From Nothopassalora personata (taxonomy: Eukaryota; Ascomycota; Dothideomycetes; Mycosphaerellales; Mycosphaerellaceae), in assembly GCA_033816765.1 (NCBI GenBank), contig CM066287.1:2046001-2110000 (forward strand): DNA of 64,000 nt. Reading direction: 5' to 3'. Under the pieces are notes generated by a model. That model was given only the letters and a program-made list of their open reading frames with translations, did no database searches and had not been told where the DNA came from. Both the position numbers and the translations under genes were made by a program. This document shows, in pieces, positions 44,640-56,690 of the stretch; within the stretch, counting starts at the first letter, position 1, and every line of letters begins with the position of its first letter.

Positions 44640-45520
44640 ACTCGCATTAGGGCTCGGTCACGTTCTCCCACTCCTGTCCAAAGGCTTGTTCGAAGCCTGA
44701 CAAACCTCCAACGGCAGCCACATTTGCGCGACTGGAGAATCAATAAAGGCGGACACTCCATTGACAAGCAATGGAGCGCTACCCAGAGTGTTGTAGGTAA
44801 TAGATTGTAGACCAAGCAAGAGGTCGCAGGATCGATATGTCCAGAATTGCACACCGACACTCTTAGAGTCACTAACGTCGATTCTATTCCCGTCGTAGCC
44901 TCCGAATGTTACGCTATTGTAGATAGGCGGGCTCTTGTTTAGGGGGCGCCGGATGTATAAGCTCAAGTAGTGTTCGAAACGAGGCTGTTGTTTGGATTAC
45001 GCAGTGTTCCCATCACGCTTGATACTGTACCTGTTGTGTAAGATGCAAAGCTCTGGCTAATCGGAATGAGTGCGATGCTCTCAAGGAAGAAGTCATTCGT
45101 GGCTATGCCCGCGATGATCTGACTGTGCAATGACGGTAGTCCAGAGCCTGTAAGGCTAAACGATATCGTGTCGAAACCATAGTAAGTATTTGCTGACAAG
45201 CCTAACTTGTTCTCCTTATACAGCACGATCTCATAGAGGCCGCCGTTCTAGAGTCGGGAAGTGGACCAGATTGGCGAGGCTTTGCGAGTGAACAGACCTC
45301 TACGAGCAAAAGCACATTTCTTTCCGATCAAGGTCGGTGTTGGCTTGTTCACAGCCCTCGGGAATGACGGTCCAGATGACAGTCAGTTTACAGCTGTAGC
45401 AGAAGTCCCGTGGATGAGTCGTACGACCTGGGCTACGAACAAGTCAGCTTGGCGACATCACAGTGTTTTGGTGAAGTACTCACGGGGAGTTCCTAATTGC
45501 AGCATTGCATGCTGACGCCT
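44640..45520 (-). pseudogene. Broken A1-type aspartic protease-like gene
   Basis: Read on the minus strand, pieces of one protein appear in the right order but in shifting frames with stops. They are 'LQLGTP' followed by a GTGAGT donor, 'VVRLIHGTSATAVN', 'VIWTVIPEGCEQ', 'GLFTRKASPIW', then 'LSANTYYGFDTISFSL' with 'IIAGIATNDFFLESI', then 'SVTFGGYDGNRIDVSD' and 'VSAFIDSPVAQMWLPLEVCQ'. This is the layout of fungal secreted or GPI-linked pepsin-fold proteins (GTPxQ start, GIATxDF middle, FIDS/WLPLEACxxF C-terminal half). The catalytic DTG-type motifs are not intact: the second reads IDS. Several stops and at least two frame changes make it non-functional. Confidence 0.7.
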
Positions 45521-46680
45521 GGCCATCATTCTCCTCCCGACACATTGATTAGCTACGCTCAATGCTCTGCAGCATTCGACGTACCAGTGAGCCCTGGCTG
45601 GGAGAGAAAGCGGTCGGGTTGACTCGCTGAGGGCTCCGGCCACGAGCACTGGAGACCAGAGGCCGACAGAGAGAGCAAGCAGCTTCTGCCTCTCTAAGGA
45701 CGAAGCCAGAGTCAGATCAGGGGAGAGACGAGGCAGAACAGGCAGTACTGGACCTGGATTCCCAAAGTGCTGCTGCCTGTTGTAGTCACCTTGCCCTCAT
45801 TTCACGAGAGACTGATCGACCGGACGTTCCGCAACGCCTTCCGGCAGTCAGGGATGATCGGACGGTTCGGTGGATCTCAGGTCGGGATGCATGTAGATCT
45901 CAATAAACCCGTCAGCTGCTCTAAGCGCATTAAGCTGTGACAGACGCCGCAAGACATTGCAGTTTGGGCTGTGTTCATACACCATACAGCCAATAGCTGC
46001 AGTAAGGTGTAGATGCGTGGCGACTAGAAGTCCAGCAACACCAGCCCTCTTGGGCCAGGGTCATGCGACATAGCTGCACTGTCGATCGTAAACCACATTC
46101 AAGCTTCCAGCTAGTGGAGATGGTTTCGTGTTAAGCATGCGCCGCTAGGTCAATGAGGCTGAAGCAGATTTCGGAGCTCGTACAAGCAGAGTAGGCTCTG
46201 GATCATGAGCAGATGGGCGTCAGAATTGGAGTATGATCGATTCGCGTGACGGCCCAGACGAGATCGAGGGACGTAGAGCTGAAATGGTCATAGACCGGCG
46301 TGCATCGAAGGATGGAGCTGACAAAAGTATCTTTCTGATCACGCCTCGCTACGTAAAGGGTGTCACTTACATGCGAAAAACACGGTCAACGTGGACTTCA
46401 CAATCCTTATCGAGCAAGTATCGACACCTTTACGATTGTCTATTGGCTAGATCCTGAACGAAGCCACGATGGAGTTTTCTGTATACAGTTCATTACTCTA
46501 GACCTGTGGCTATGCGATATGCGAGCACAGTGATTTCAGCCTTCATGGTGCCTTCAAATGGACAGCAATGGCCCCCAGCTCCTGTTGCATAACGTTCGAG
46601 GGTTCACGCCTGGGAACAGCGGTTTCCACGTGAAGCATTAGCTGGCCATCCTCTTGACTTTGCGTTATTACCACCTCCAC
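45521..46680. other. Intergenic, about 1.16 kb
   Basis: No coding content is recognised. A 74-codon open frame at 46233-46457 has no conserved features. Confidence 0.4.
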
Positions 46681-48261
46681 TTCAAATCTTACAGTCACTA
46701 TCGAAGATGGAACCTGTCTTTTCACGACAGCCGACACGCACCACCGCCCTTATAATGATTACGAGAGCATTTACGGCACACCGGGCTTCACAATCTTCCT
46801 CACGGGATCAGCATCAAGCTACGGATCCGTGGCACGCTGTACAATTTCGCCGCTCGTAGCCTATGTGATGACTTGGGCGCAATTAGAGCAACAACCAGTT
46901 GCCTGGAACCTGACAATGATTACAACCAAGCTAACGTTCTCCACAGGATCGAAGTAGTGGTAAGTCACACCGCGCGCGGTATGACTACCACAACTACTGA
47001 GGTCGTTACTGAGAGAATTGTTGCAACCATCAAAGGAAAGACGACGACTGTTGAACCTAGTCAATGGCTCAAGAAAGGGACATTCGACGCAGTGTCCAAT
47101 GTGCCGACCCAATCGACCACCACGACCGATCAGTACGGAAAGCGCTATACGATGTTACTCTAGTGAAACAAGCCATGCAAGTCGGAATTGAAGAGCCGCT
47201 GACAACCACCAGAACGTATCCCTCTGCCTTTGTTGACCTTGCAACAACTCTGAAGTGGTATGGCAGCATACCCATAGTTTCAGCTGATACCACGAGCTGC
47301 ATTCAGAAAACCGCCCGTCACTATTCAACACCCTCGCTAACATATGTATCGACACCAGAATATACGGCAGATTCGACGGATCCGAAAGGCGTATTCAACT
47401 CCTTGATAGGGAATGGTCCGCAGTAATTCCCAGGAGGACATGGAGGGAAGTGCGGCGGCACTCTTGCAGCGCAGCTGACGACTAGCCGAAGGCCTGAAGA
47501 TCTCATTGTGTCGGTCTACAGCAGCTGCTATGGTGCTTACAACCCCAAGGCTCCTGCTCAGCCCGCTCAAAAAGCATCTTATCTGCTGGAGTCTTCGACC
47601 CATTTTACCTGGATAACTGATGCGGTTCCAACTTCGAATTCACCTAGTCAAGCAGGCAGTCCAGTGCCGGACACGAACGTCCCGATGGCTTCTGCGACGC
47701 CTCAGGACGGTGCCACAGGCCGATCAACAGCTTTGCAAGAGGAAATTCGTCGCTTTGGGAGGTCACTGCACCTAGTACAGCCAGAGATACAAGTCCCGCT
47801 CTTGATATATACCGACCCAGCTGAGCAGCGATGAGATAACGAGCACTCCTGCTCCAATTCTATCTTTGCCGCCTCACTTCTTAGCTCAATCACAGAACGG
47901 GGGAGTACCTCAGTCGCTAGGTCCACCGCAGAGCACAGCCGCCACCACAGTCGTCGGAAACAATGACAGTACTCTCGGCACACCACTACCTAGCGCCTCG
48001 AATCCAGGTGGCCTGATTCCCACCCCATCCACGGTGCAGACTGCAGTTCTTAAGACATCGCAGACATCCATGAGCATTGGCGATTTCAGCGTCCGTGATG
48101 GGAGAGCCGGATCGGATCGCAAGGTGCCACTACCGCCTCCTCAACGTCCTCGAGGTCTGGGCAGCACTCGAGCTTCAGCTACGCACCAGCTTGAAGGTGC
48201 ATGGGCTGTTCACCATGTTGTTGAGCGGATTCGTGGCCGCAGACGTGCGGATTCCGTTTAG
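46681..48261 (+). pseudogene. Broken gene for a Thr/Ser-rich secreted or GPI-type protein
   Basis: Several long plus-strand frames carry matching surface-protein composition but are separated by stops and frame changes. Near 46690-46948 one reads 'YNDYESIYGTPGFTIFLTG' and 'VAWNLTMITTKLTFSTG'. From about 46950 another frame reads 'GMTTTTTEVVTERIVATIKG' with 'STTTTDQYGKRYT'. From 47064 a third runs through 'YVSTPEYTADSTDPKGVFNSL', hits TAA at 47424-47426, and continues in the same frame with 'FPGGHGGKCGGTLAAQL' and 'SVYSSCYGAYNPKAPAQP'. The end is Ser/Thr/Pro-rich with a short hydrophobic tail in yet another frame. Some changes may be introns, but the TAA and the frame losses argue for decay. 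The family is not identified. Confidence 0.55.
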
Positions 48262-51200
48262 AGCATTTCCGATTGTACACTGTCACGTGGAACGATGGCA
48301 CAGTCTTTCACCTGAGGTAGGAGTCGAATTTTCCAGGCGACGTTGTGTTCGAGTGAATGGCTGTTTCTGCTTTGCTCGGTCATCTGATAGCGTGTCTGGA
48401 GTCTTTCCTCTTCATGTCTCTCCGTGAAGAGGTCCGCCATTTAGGTCGTGACAGCATCCCGAAACTGTCCTATCTGGCGAACAGTCTAATCAAAGCCAAT
48501 TGTTGTTCAGGGGACCTAAATCAAGACTTGATGAGCATTACTCAAGTTCAGTGAAACTTTGGTGCAATGGCCAGCACAGCAAAGTGTCGGGTACCGGCGT
48601 GACTGCAGGAGCGGGGCATGCTTGGATGCAAGCTCTCGCTGAAGGAGACGCAGAACGACACCTTTGAAGACCTGAAGATGGTGCCTGCGTCATCAGCAGC
48701 AGTTTCGTTGCTGTTCTGCGTCATTGTTCTATATTCATCTCCCAACAGAAGTATTTGGGTATCTCGTTCATGCATGCGCCATCAAGGCTGCGTCTCTTTC
48801 GACCTCCCGTACGCCCCTGGGCGTACACACCAAAGCGCCCTAAACAATCCCGAGCCAACAGACTCCATGAACAACAAAGTCGCTCAAATCCACGCTCCTC
48901 CATGCTGTCATTGTCTTTCAAATCAATGTTCATACATTCGCTGCTTTCGCCGACAGGTCGTCTATCGTCGAATGTTCCCGTACTCCAGATCCCGAGTGGA
49001 AGGCTCATCTTTAGGAGTAGCCCCACTCCCCTGATGAACGACTACTGACGGCGGCTTGTACATGGGACTGCCGCCCACGGAGAAGAAGCTGGATCGGGAG
49101 GATGTGGCTGCATTGTAGTCAGTAAGTGGCGTCGACTTTGGGACAAGGCTTGTGGGCAGCGTACTTGAGCGCATACTGGAAGAGTATGTTCGGCGAGCTT
49201 GTCGTTGATCCTTCGCCATGGACATCGGTCGTGAGCCGCGTCTGTCTTGCTTCGGTTGGAAGCTTGGTCCGATGTTGATCAGCTCCGACTTTGGTTGGCT
49301 GTCTTGCTGCGGCGTAGAGTTGACTTGTTCGCCACGGGACGAGAGGCTTGCAGGTAGGACACCTTGTTTGACGTTGATCTTTATGGCGGATGAGGCGTTG
49401 AGGCGATGCTTCAGATTCTCGACGAGGTGTTGACACAAGAAGATAGTCCGGCTATCAATTTCGCTTGAGATTGTGCGGTACGTTCTGGAAGAGGTGTACG
49501 AGGGTGAATAGAACGTCAGAAGTACTTATGATGTACTTAAACACACATAGCAGCCTAGTGCAGGCGGCATGATGGAAGGGCGAATCTTAGCAGGCTGTCG
49601 GCCCCAGGGCGGCATCTAACATGACGGCCATTGGGCTGTGAGGCTTAGCCGTGGGAGGGCATCAGGCAGAACCGCAAGGGGAGGAGATGAAACGCCTCAC
49701 TCAACCGCGTGACTCACGGAAGAACAGCCAGTCCGAGGCCATGGGAGCCTTCTTGGAGGCATCCGGATCAGAGCCGGTTGGGTGGTTGTTGGAGCGTGGG
49801 ACTCTGCGTTCCTGCGAACGCCTGCGAGCTGATGCTCGCTGCAGGCACCATCGCAGTGTTACTGGTCAGTCAGCAACGCACAACACCGGAATGAGCATAC
49901 GTAAAGCACGCGAACCCGACCCCGACGAAAGCGTGCGGTGCGCGGCTTGTCGTCGTGGTCAAACAGAGGATGAAGCATCCCGCGTTTGCGACACAAGGCG
50001 TCGAGTCGGAGGACAGCAATCCGGTCGTCAGGAGGATTCGATCATGTCGCGCCTCACTCTGCGCCTCGTTCTGGTGCAGAAGCCTGGTGACGGGGTCCGG
50101 TAGTAAGGGGCGAAGTGGAAGGCAAGGGACCCTAGCCAAAGATCACCATCTGACCCACGGCAGTGGTTCGTTCCTTGCTGCCGTCGCTTGACTATCTATT
50201 TTTGCTGCAAGTACCAGCCAGTATCGAAGACATAGGATAGAGCTACTGTAGGCCAACTTCATCACCAGATCCGCCGCCTCCCGATCCGTCTTTTCCAACA
50301 CAAGCCTTTCCTTGAAATCCTTAGGTACATCGACGACATCGATATGTGCTGGAGAAGAGGGGCTCGAAATAACGAAACGAGATGATTAAAGTACTGTACA
50401 CGCTCGTGCATCATCCGACATGCGGCTGTTGCAGGTAAGTTTGGATGACATGTGGTTGCACTCAGGGCTGTCTCTTTGTCGACTTCACCAACATCCGAGG
50501 CCAATGACTTTCTGGCTTGTCGTTGCTGCCCGAATGAAACAGGTCCATGGCTGCCCAAAGACCGTCTGTCAGCTCTCTTGCGATGACGCGACCAGCAGAA
50601 GACATGTGATGTTGCCAACTTGCCATATGACGAAGTAGGGTTTCGCGGTGTGTTTTATGCGGAGGAAGGCATAGGCACTCCTAGGTACGATTGCGGTTTT
50701 CTTATCCAGCACGGATACTGCCGGTGCGCCTCAAAGATCTTTCGCTAAGATCGCGGGAGAGTCACGCGTGCATGGTGGATCTCCCTCCCGCACATGACCG
50801 CCTGTAACGCCACATCTCATTTTTTGCATGCAGCTTCCCACGAATGGAACTCCTGGTTGACACAATAACGAAGTATTATTACACTTCATTCCTAGGTCTC
50901 GAAGGTCGGTATGCCATGACACAGTTGCTCCAGACTTAGTCCTGGTCAATTGCATGCACGAAAGCACACAGCGTACGAAGACCGTCCGTGCTGGAGCATA
51001 GCTCGCCGCCGTCACCGCTGTGCATGTACGAAATGTGCTAAGCCCAGAGCTAGAAGAGTCCTACGAACCTTCGGCACCACCTCACACGTGGGCACAACCC
51101 CTTCGGAAATTTTACCGAAGACCCGGTGCTTGTATGCGGCCGACGACTCTGCTGATATCGTCCTAGTTCGAACTCACTGATGTGATTCAACACATGCTTG

Positions 51201-51829
51201 TACAGTAGTCGCAGATACTGTACCGCACTGGTCGCAGCGCTGTTCCAGGCCTGCTTGATCTTCGCTGAGAAGTCATACTGCGAGCTGGCAACGACGGGCA
51301 GGGCTGTCTTCGATGAATCGTGCTATCGCCTTCGAGCTACATCACATGAACTCCCTCGTCTCGATTGCCGACAAAGCACCCGCCGCTAGGTTTCGGACGT
51401 GCACACGGGTAGCTACACATCTACCTTGGCAAACGCAGGTGCCCATATTGCGCGAGACTAATCAAGCAGATGCGGCTACTACCTGGACTTCTTCGGCTTG
51501 TTTCTAAAGCATCTACTGCTCGTGGTCGCCGTATCTAGACTCGCTACCATTGCCACAGTCTGGACGGAGCAACAATTTTCGCTTCTGGCTGAGGACTATG
51601 GGCGTTGTGGCTTGCGTAAGCTCACAATGAGCAAAGCACAGATCAATGAGCTGCGGCCGGAGGCACAGCAACGGGTCGTCCTTTGGCCTGGTTATAAGGC
51701 TGAGGATGGTAGGCTCTGCGTTCTTCGATTCATGTCGAACTGGCAGAACGCAGCGTTGTCGACGTGCTGCTCGACATTCGTTCCCTAGGTCTTGACCCAT
51801 AGCACTCGTTTTGAGGTCAGCCACGCAAC
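48262..51829. other. Long intergenic region, about 3.6 kb
   Basis: No gene is supported. A minus-strand frame from about 49530 to 48962 has coding-like composition ('QHLVENLKHRLNASSAIKINV', Ser/Pro-rich end) but no ATG before its last third; it could be an exon of an unrecognised or decayed gene. A signal-peptide-like frame at 51498 begins with TTG, not ATG. I found no tRNA or rRNA. Confidence 0.4.
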
Positions 51830-54800
51830 ATGCGCACCTCGATCTTCTCCGCAGCCTTCGCTGCAACCTTCTTTGCCACCCTAAAGGCACAGCAATACTC
51901 GGGAGATGCCATTCCCAATTCGCTGCCGAACGTCCCTGGCTCAGAGATCACCTACTTCCGCATCAGCGACGCCTCCAAGAAAAACAACAACCTGACGCTG
52001 ATCAACTATTACTCGTATGGCCAGAATAACAAGCGTGTCGTTGAGGCAAATGTGCAGCGAGCAGTGGTCATGATACATGGCCTCAATCGTGACCCTGGCA
52101 CTTACATGTGAGTATCCAACGATGACCATCAAACATGCCCATAAGACTCACGCCGCTGCAGGTCCAACATGCGTTCGGCCCTGGCCCAAGTCAACTCTGA
52201 CCCCAATGTCAACTTCGACTCTGTAGCCATCATGGCACCTTACTTCGCCAACGGAGATGACAAGAATACTGGCTTCCCCTGGACGAACGGCTTAGGCGCA
52301 GGCCTAGGGTCAACAAGTAACGCTCTGGTTTGGAAGGGCTCGCAGTGGTCAGCTGGAGGCAACAATCAATACCCTGACAGCTCAAAGACAACATCATCGT
52401 ATACCGTACTGGACCAGATCATACAGTACTTCGACAATCCGGCTTTGTTTCCGAAGTTGAATCAGATTGTCATCGCTGGGCACTCTCTCGGTGCACAGAC
52501 TGTTCAGCGCTATGCAGCACTGGGCAATCAGTTGAATACCCGGACCCCTGTGTCATACTGGATCGGTAACCCAAACAGCTACGTATGGCTCAGCGCGGAT
52601 CGACCTCTGCCTACAGGGTCTTGTCCGACCTACGACGACTACCGAGAGGGCTACAACAAGTTCACAGATTACCCAATGACCTATGGAAAGAATCTTGTCG
52701 CTTCAGGGCGTGCTGCCATCTTGTCCAATTTCAACAGCAAAGCCATCAATTACGCAAGAGGTACACAGGATCTCGGCGACGACTCCTCTTCTTGCGCTCC
52801 TGGCACCACGGGCAAGGATCGCAACGAACGCTTCTTCAACTTTATCAAGGCCTTCCCTCCGTCGTGCTCCGATCCAGCAGGTCGTAACTGTGACACTGTG
52901 GATTTCGTCAATATGGGCCATGACGGTGGAGGTATGATGGCCTCGCCCGCCGGTCAGGCTCGATTGTTCCTGGACAACTTTTATGGCAATGGCAGCCGTG
53001 CTTATGACTTTGGCTATCCTCGACAGCAGGCAGGAGATGACCCGTTTCCCAACCCGTCGCTCAACACCACATCTTCCTCCATGAACAACAACACCTATGC
53101 TGGCAACATGACCTACTGGGGATGCTGGTCAGACCAGACTCAACGGACGTTGACCAACATGACTTACCAGAGTAACGCAAACACCATCGAGCTTTGCACG
53201 CAAACCTGTGCTGATGGTGGGAACACAATAGCTGGTCTCGAAGCTACCAACCAATGTTACTGTGGAACCTCGCTCGGCTACCAGGCGCAGCAGGTAGTCG
53301 ACAGCTCTTGCCAGTACTCCTGTCCGGGCAACTCGAGCCAGATCTGCGGTGGCTACAATCGTCTTTCGCTTTTTTCCAGTGGCCGTCCAAAGGTACTGGC
53401 AGCCCCAAGTACCCCTGAAACCGTAGGAAATTTCTACTACGCCTCTTGCTATACCGAGGGCGCGAATAATGCTCGTGCCTTGACCGGCAAGAGTACTCAG
53501 GGCAGCTTCATGACGCTGGATTACTGCGCTAATTTCTGCTCCGACTACCGCTACTTTGGTACAGAGTACTCGAGCGAATGCTACTGTGGAAACAGCTTCT
53601 CGAACAGCCCCAACCGAACGGCGGACAATGAATGCAGCTATCTTTGTGCCAACGACTCGACGCAATTCTGCGGCGCCGGCAATAGACTGACTGTCTACCA
53701 AAACCCAAGCTGGGTCGCCCCGAGCAGTGCATCGTCAACTTCAGCAGCTACTGCGACCTCGTCTGGATCATCCCAGAGTACAAGCGTCTCCTGTCCAGCA
53801 TCGAACAACAATGTTGTCACCTCTGGCGGCAAAAACTTCACAATCGAATGCGGTGTCGATCACTATGCCGGCGACCTCACGAGTCTCAACGTCAACAGCT
53901 TCCAGCAATGTATCGATGCCTGTGCCCAGAACGGCCAGTGTGTTGATGTCAGCTTTTACGGCACTGCTTGCTACCTCAAGAGCAATCTCGGAGCAGCTAT
54001 TGCCAATGACCAGATCTGGGGCGCCAAGTTGCAGGTTTCTGGCTCGAGCTCAACTGCATCAACGACCGGCGGCTCCACGACTTCCCCTACTGCTGCTGCT
54101 ACTAATACGGCTGTCGTGTGTCCAGGGGCGGATAGTACCACAGTGGTGTCTAATGGTGCTTCCTTCGTCGTTGAATGCGGAATCGATCATGCCGGGGGTG
54201 ACATGAGATCACTGGCCGTGAGCAGCTTCCAACAGTGCATTGACGCTTGCGCTACGACTCCTGGCTGTGTTGACGTATCGCTCTCTGGATCCGCCTGCTA
54301 CCTCAAGTCGACCCTCGGAGCTTCTGTGAATAACGGAGGCATTTGGGGTGCTAAGTTGGTGACCAGCTCAACATCCTCCAACACATCGAGTGCTGTCAGC
54401 CCGACCAGCTCTGCCAGCACCATGGCCTCAGGACCTGTATCAAACACCGCTTCCTATACCTCCTCGATCCCAACAGCATCGACCAGCCCAGTCACTTGCC
54501 CAAGCTCCGATGGCATAACGATCACATCCAATGGCGTCGCGTTCTTGATAGAATGCGGTGTGGATCATGCCGGTGGCGACATGAAATCGCTAGGTGTCAG
54601 CAGTTTCCAGCAGTGTGTCGATGCCTGCGCTACAACTCCTGGCTGTGTCGCTGTGGCTCTGTCTGGTTCTGCCTGCTATCTAAAGAATCAGCTCGGCGCT
54701 GCTGTCGACAACGGCGTTTGGGGTGCTAAAGTGATCAATGCCTCGTCATCCTCTGCCTCCACATCCTCGAAAGTATCGACTACCTACTCAGCTTCGGACA

Positions 54801-55636
54801 GCACCGCAATTTCGTCCTCTGCAGCTTCATCTGACAGTACTCCATCTAGCAGCTCCTCAACCCAGACATTGGCCACCTCTTCGAACGTCTCAAGCACTTT
54901 CTCGACAGTCACCACCACCACAAGCCAATCAACGACGTCCACAAGCTCAGTTCAGGCTCCGGCTACGACTTCTCAAGCACAAGCCCTTCCTTCCGGCTTC
55001 GCTTCCGTTGGATGCTTCGTCGACAGCAACGCTCGCGTTCTCCCCAACTCAAAGGGATCATCCAATACGCAAACACCACAGCAGTGTGCAATGACTTGCC
55101 AAGCTCAAGGATATAAGTACAGCGGCACCGAGTGGAGCCAGGAGTGCTGGTGTGGTAATTTCGCTCCTGCACCATCCGCCGCTGCTCCCTTATCAGACTG
55201 CAACATGGCTTGCAAGGGCGACACGACGCAGAAATGCGGCGACAGCAATAGGATCAGCGTCGTGCAAGACACCACATGGCAGCAAACTTTCTTCGCACGA
55301 CAGTCGTACAGCACCTGGAGTTTGATGTCCTGCTACGTTGACAGCGGATCTTCTCGCACCCTGAACAGAGGCGTTAGTCTCAGTGCCTTTGGAGGTGCGA
55401 GCAACGCAACTATCGCGAACTGTCTGGATGCCTGTGCTGCCAGTGGATACCCTTATTGCGGAGAGGAGTACTATTCGGAGTGTTATGGGAGCATGACTGC
55501 ACCGACCGCGAACGTCGCGCCTGGCGATGACCCATTGACGGCCGGCTGCAACTATCCTTGCAATGGCAACAAGACGGAGGCTTGTGGTGGCAGCAATCGC
55601 ATACTCGTGTACATTAACAACGGCACCTCAGCATAA
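51830..55636 (+). CDS. Secreted alpha/beta hydrolase with four WSC and three PAN-like domains
   Basis: Two exons: 51830-52107 and 52162-55636, 54-bp intron, 1250 aa. A signal peptide (MRTSIFSAAFAATFFATLKA) leads into an alpha/beta-hydrolase domain (about 30-370). It has 'VVMIHGLNRDPGTYM', the nucleophile elbow 'AGHSLG' (Ser201) and a likely catalytic His346 in 'VNMGHDGGG'. Next come WSC1 ('YWGCWSDQTQRTL' to 'CGGYNRLSLFSS') and WSC2 ('YYASCYTEGANNARAL' to 'CGAGNRLTVYQ'). Three PAN/apple-like repeats of about 80 residues follow, each with 'ECGxDHxxGD', 'SFQQCxDAC' and 'ACYLKxxLGA', joined by Ser/Thr-rich linkers. A long Ser/Thr stretch, then WSC3 and WSC4, end the protein. Secreted, heavily O-glycosylated, polysaccharide-binding; the hydrolase substrate (ester, lipid or cutin-like) is unknown. 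Confidence 0.88.
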
Positions 55637-56690
55637 GGCATGCTTGGCCAGGAAAGGACGCTCGCTTGGAAAATGATGCGACATTTCCTGTACGATTGAT
55701 CTTAGCGATGGCGTTGGCAGAGTTGGAGGGGACCTCAGACATAGATACAGTCGCCCATGAGTTTCGAAGAGCATGAGTCCATATAGACCCAAGAACATCC
55801 ACGTGTTGACAATCCCACTTCCACAAAATCAATGAGCCAGGCTTAAGCCGATCCTTACCGCCGTCCATGCTCGTAGAATTAACCCGCTCCGAGAAAGACG
55901 TGGGATGTTTCTCCAGCTCCCTGACTCGAACCACACATGACGGCCCCTCACGCGGTACCACTGACACACGTCGCTTGATTGCATAAAAAGATTCGGCAAA
56001 TGGGGTACGTACCTGTTCTTAACGCAGAGAAACACTCGTTCACGTGAGACCGAGCCGCCTCATCAGGCACCATCCCAACCGCAGCACAACACTCCCTCTT
56101 CCGTCATTCCAGGTTGCATTGCCGTCCATCAATGATCAAGCGCCGATTGACGCTGCAGGCCAACGGCTCCTTTGGGCGGCTTAGAAGTCTCATCGTGGTG
56201 GACTGGCGAACGTAACGTACGCGAAGCAGTGATGATGCGATGTGGCTACTAAAATTCCACTTCAGCATGTGTTAGAGTGGGGTCACTTGAATCGCTGCGG
56301 AATCCGAAGGGGAAGAGTTCCACGCCCTGATTGGCGGACGTGTCTCCGTTCCTGCATGAGCTTTCGAAGCTAAGCCACGTGGTGTGGGATGGCGGATCCA
56401 CACGCTGCGAACTCTTGCCGAAGCTCGTGGGAAGCTCACTGAATAGAAGAAGGCTTGTCCAAGCATTGAAAAGCGCATGTCGCATCGTATGTTGGTCATT
56501 ATAGAGCTCAGCTAACCGCCTGCAACGCCTGCGAACTTGTCTCACATGAACCAGAAAATAAGAGTGGATCGAACGTTCGAAGTAAATCCCATACCGCGAC
56601 GCGGGGTGTTGCGGGGTTCAACTGAAGAAGAAGCATCGGCGGATGTGTCACGAGGCTCATATCGTAAGAAACCGATAGCAGTGCCCAGAA
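55637..56690. other. Intergenic, about 1.05 kb
   Basis: The 3' flanks of two convergent genes. No coding content is recognised. Confidence 0.5.

Noticed and set aside
51150..51180. T-arm-like AGTTCGAACTC that might mark a tRNA
   Set aside because: No acceptor stem, D-arm or anticodon arm could be paired around it.
51498..51788. Signal-peptide-like 96-codon frame upstream of the WSC hydrolase
   Set aside because: It starts with TTG and has no ATG in a useful place; no homologous features.
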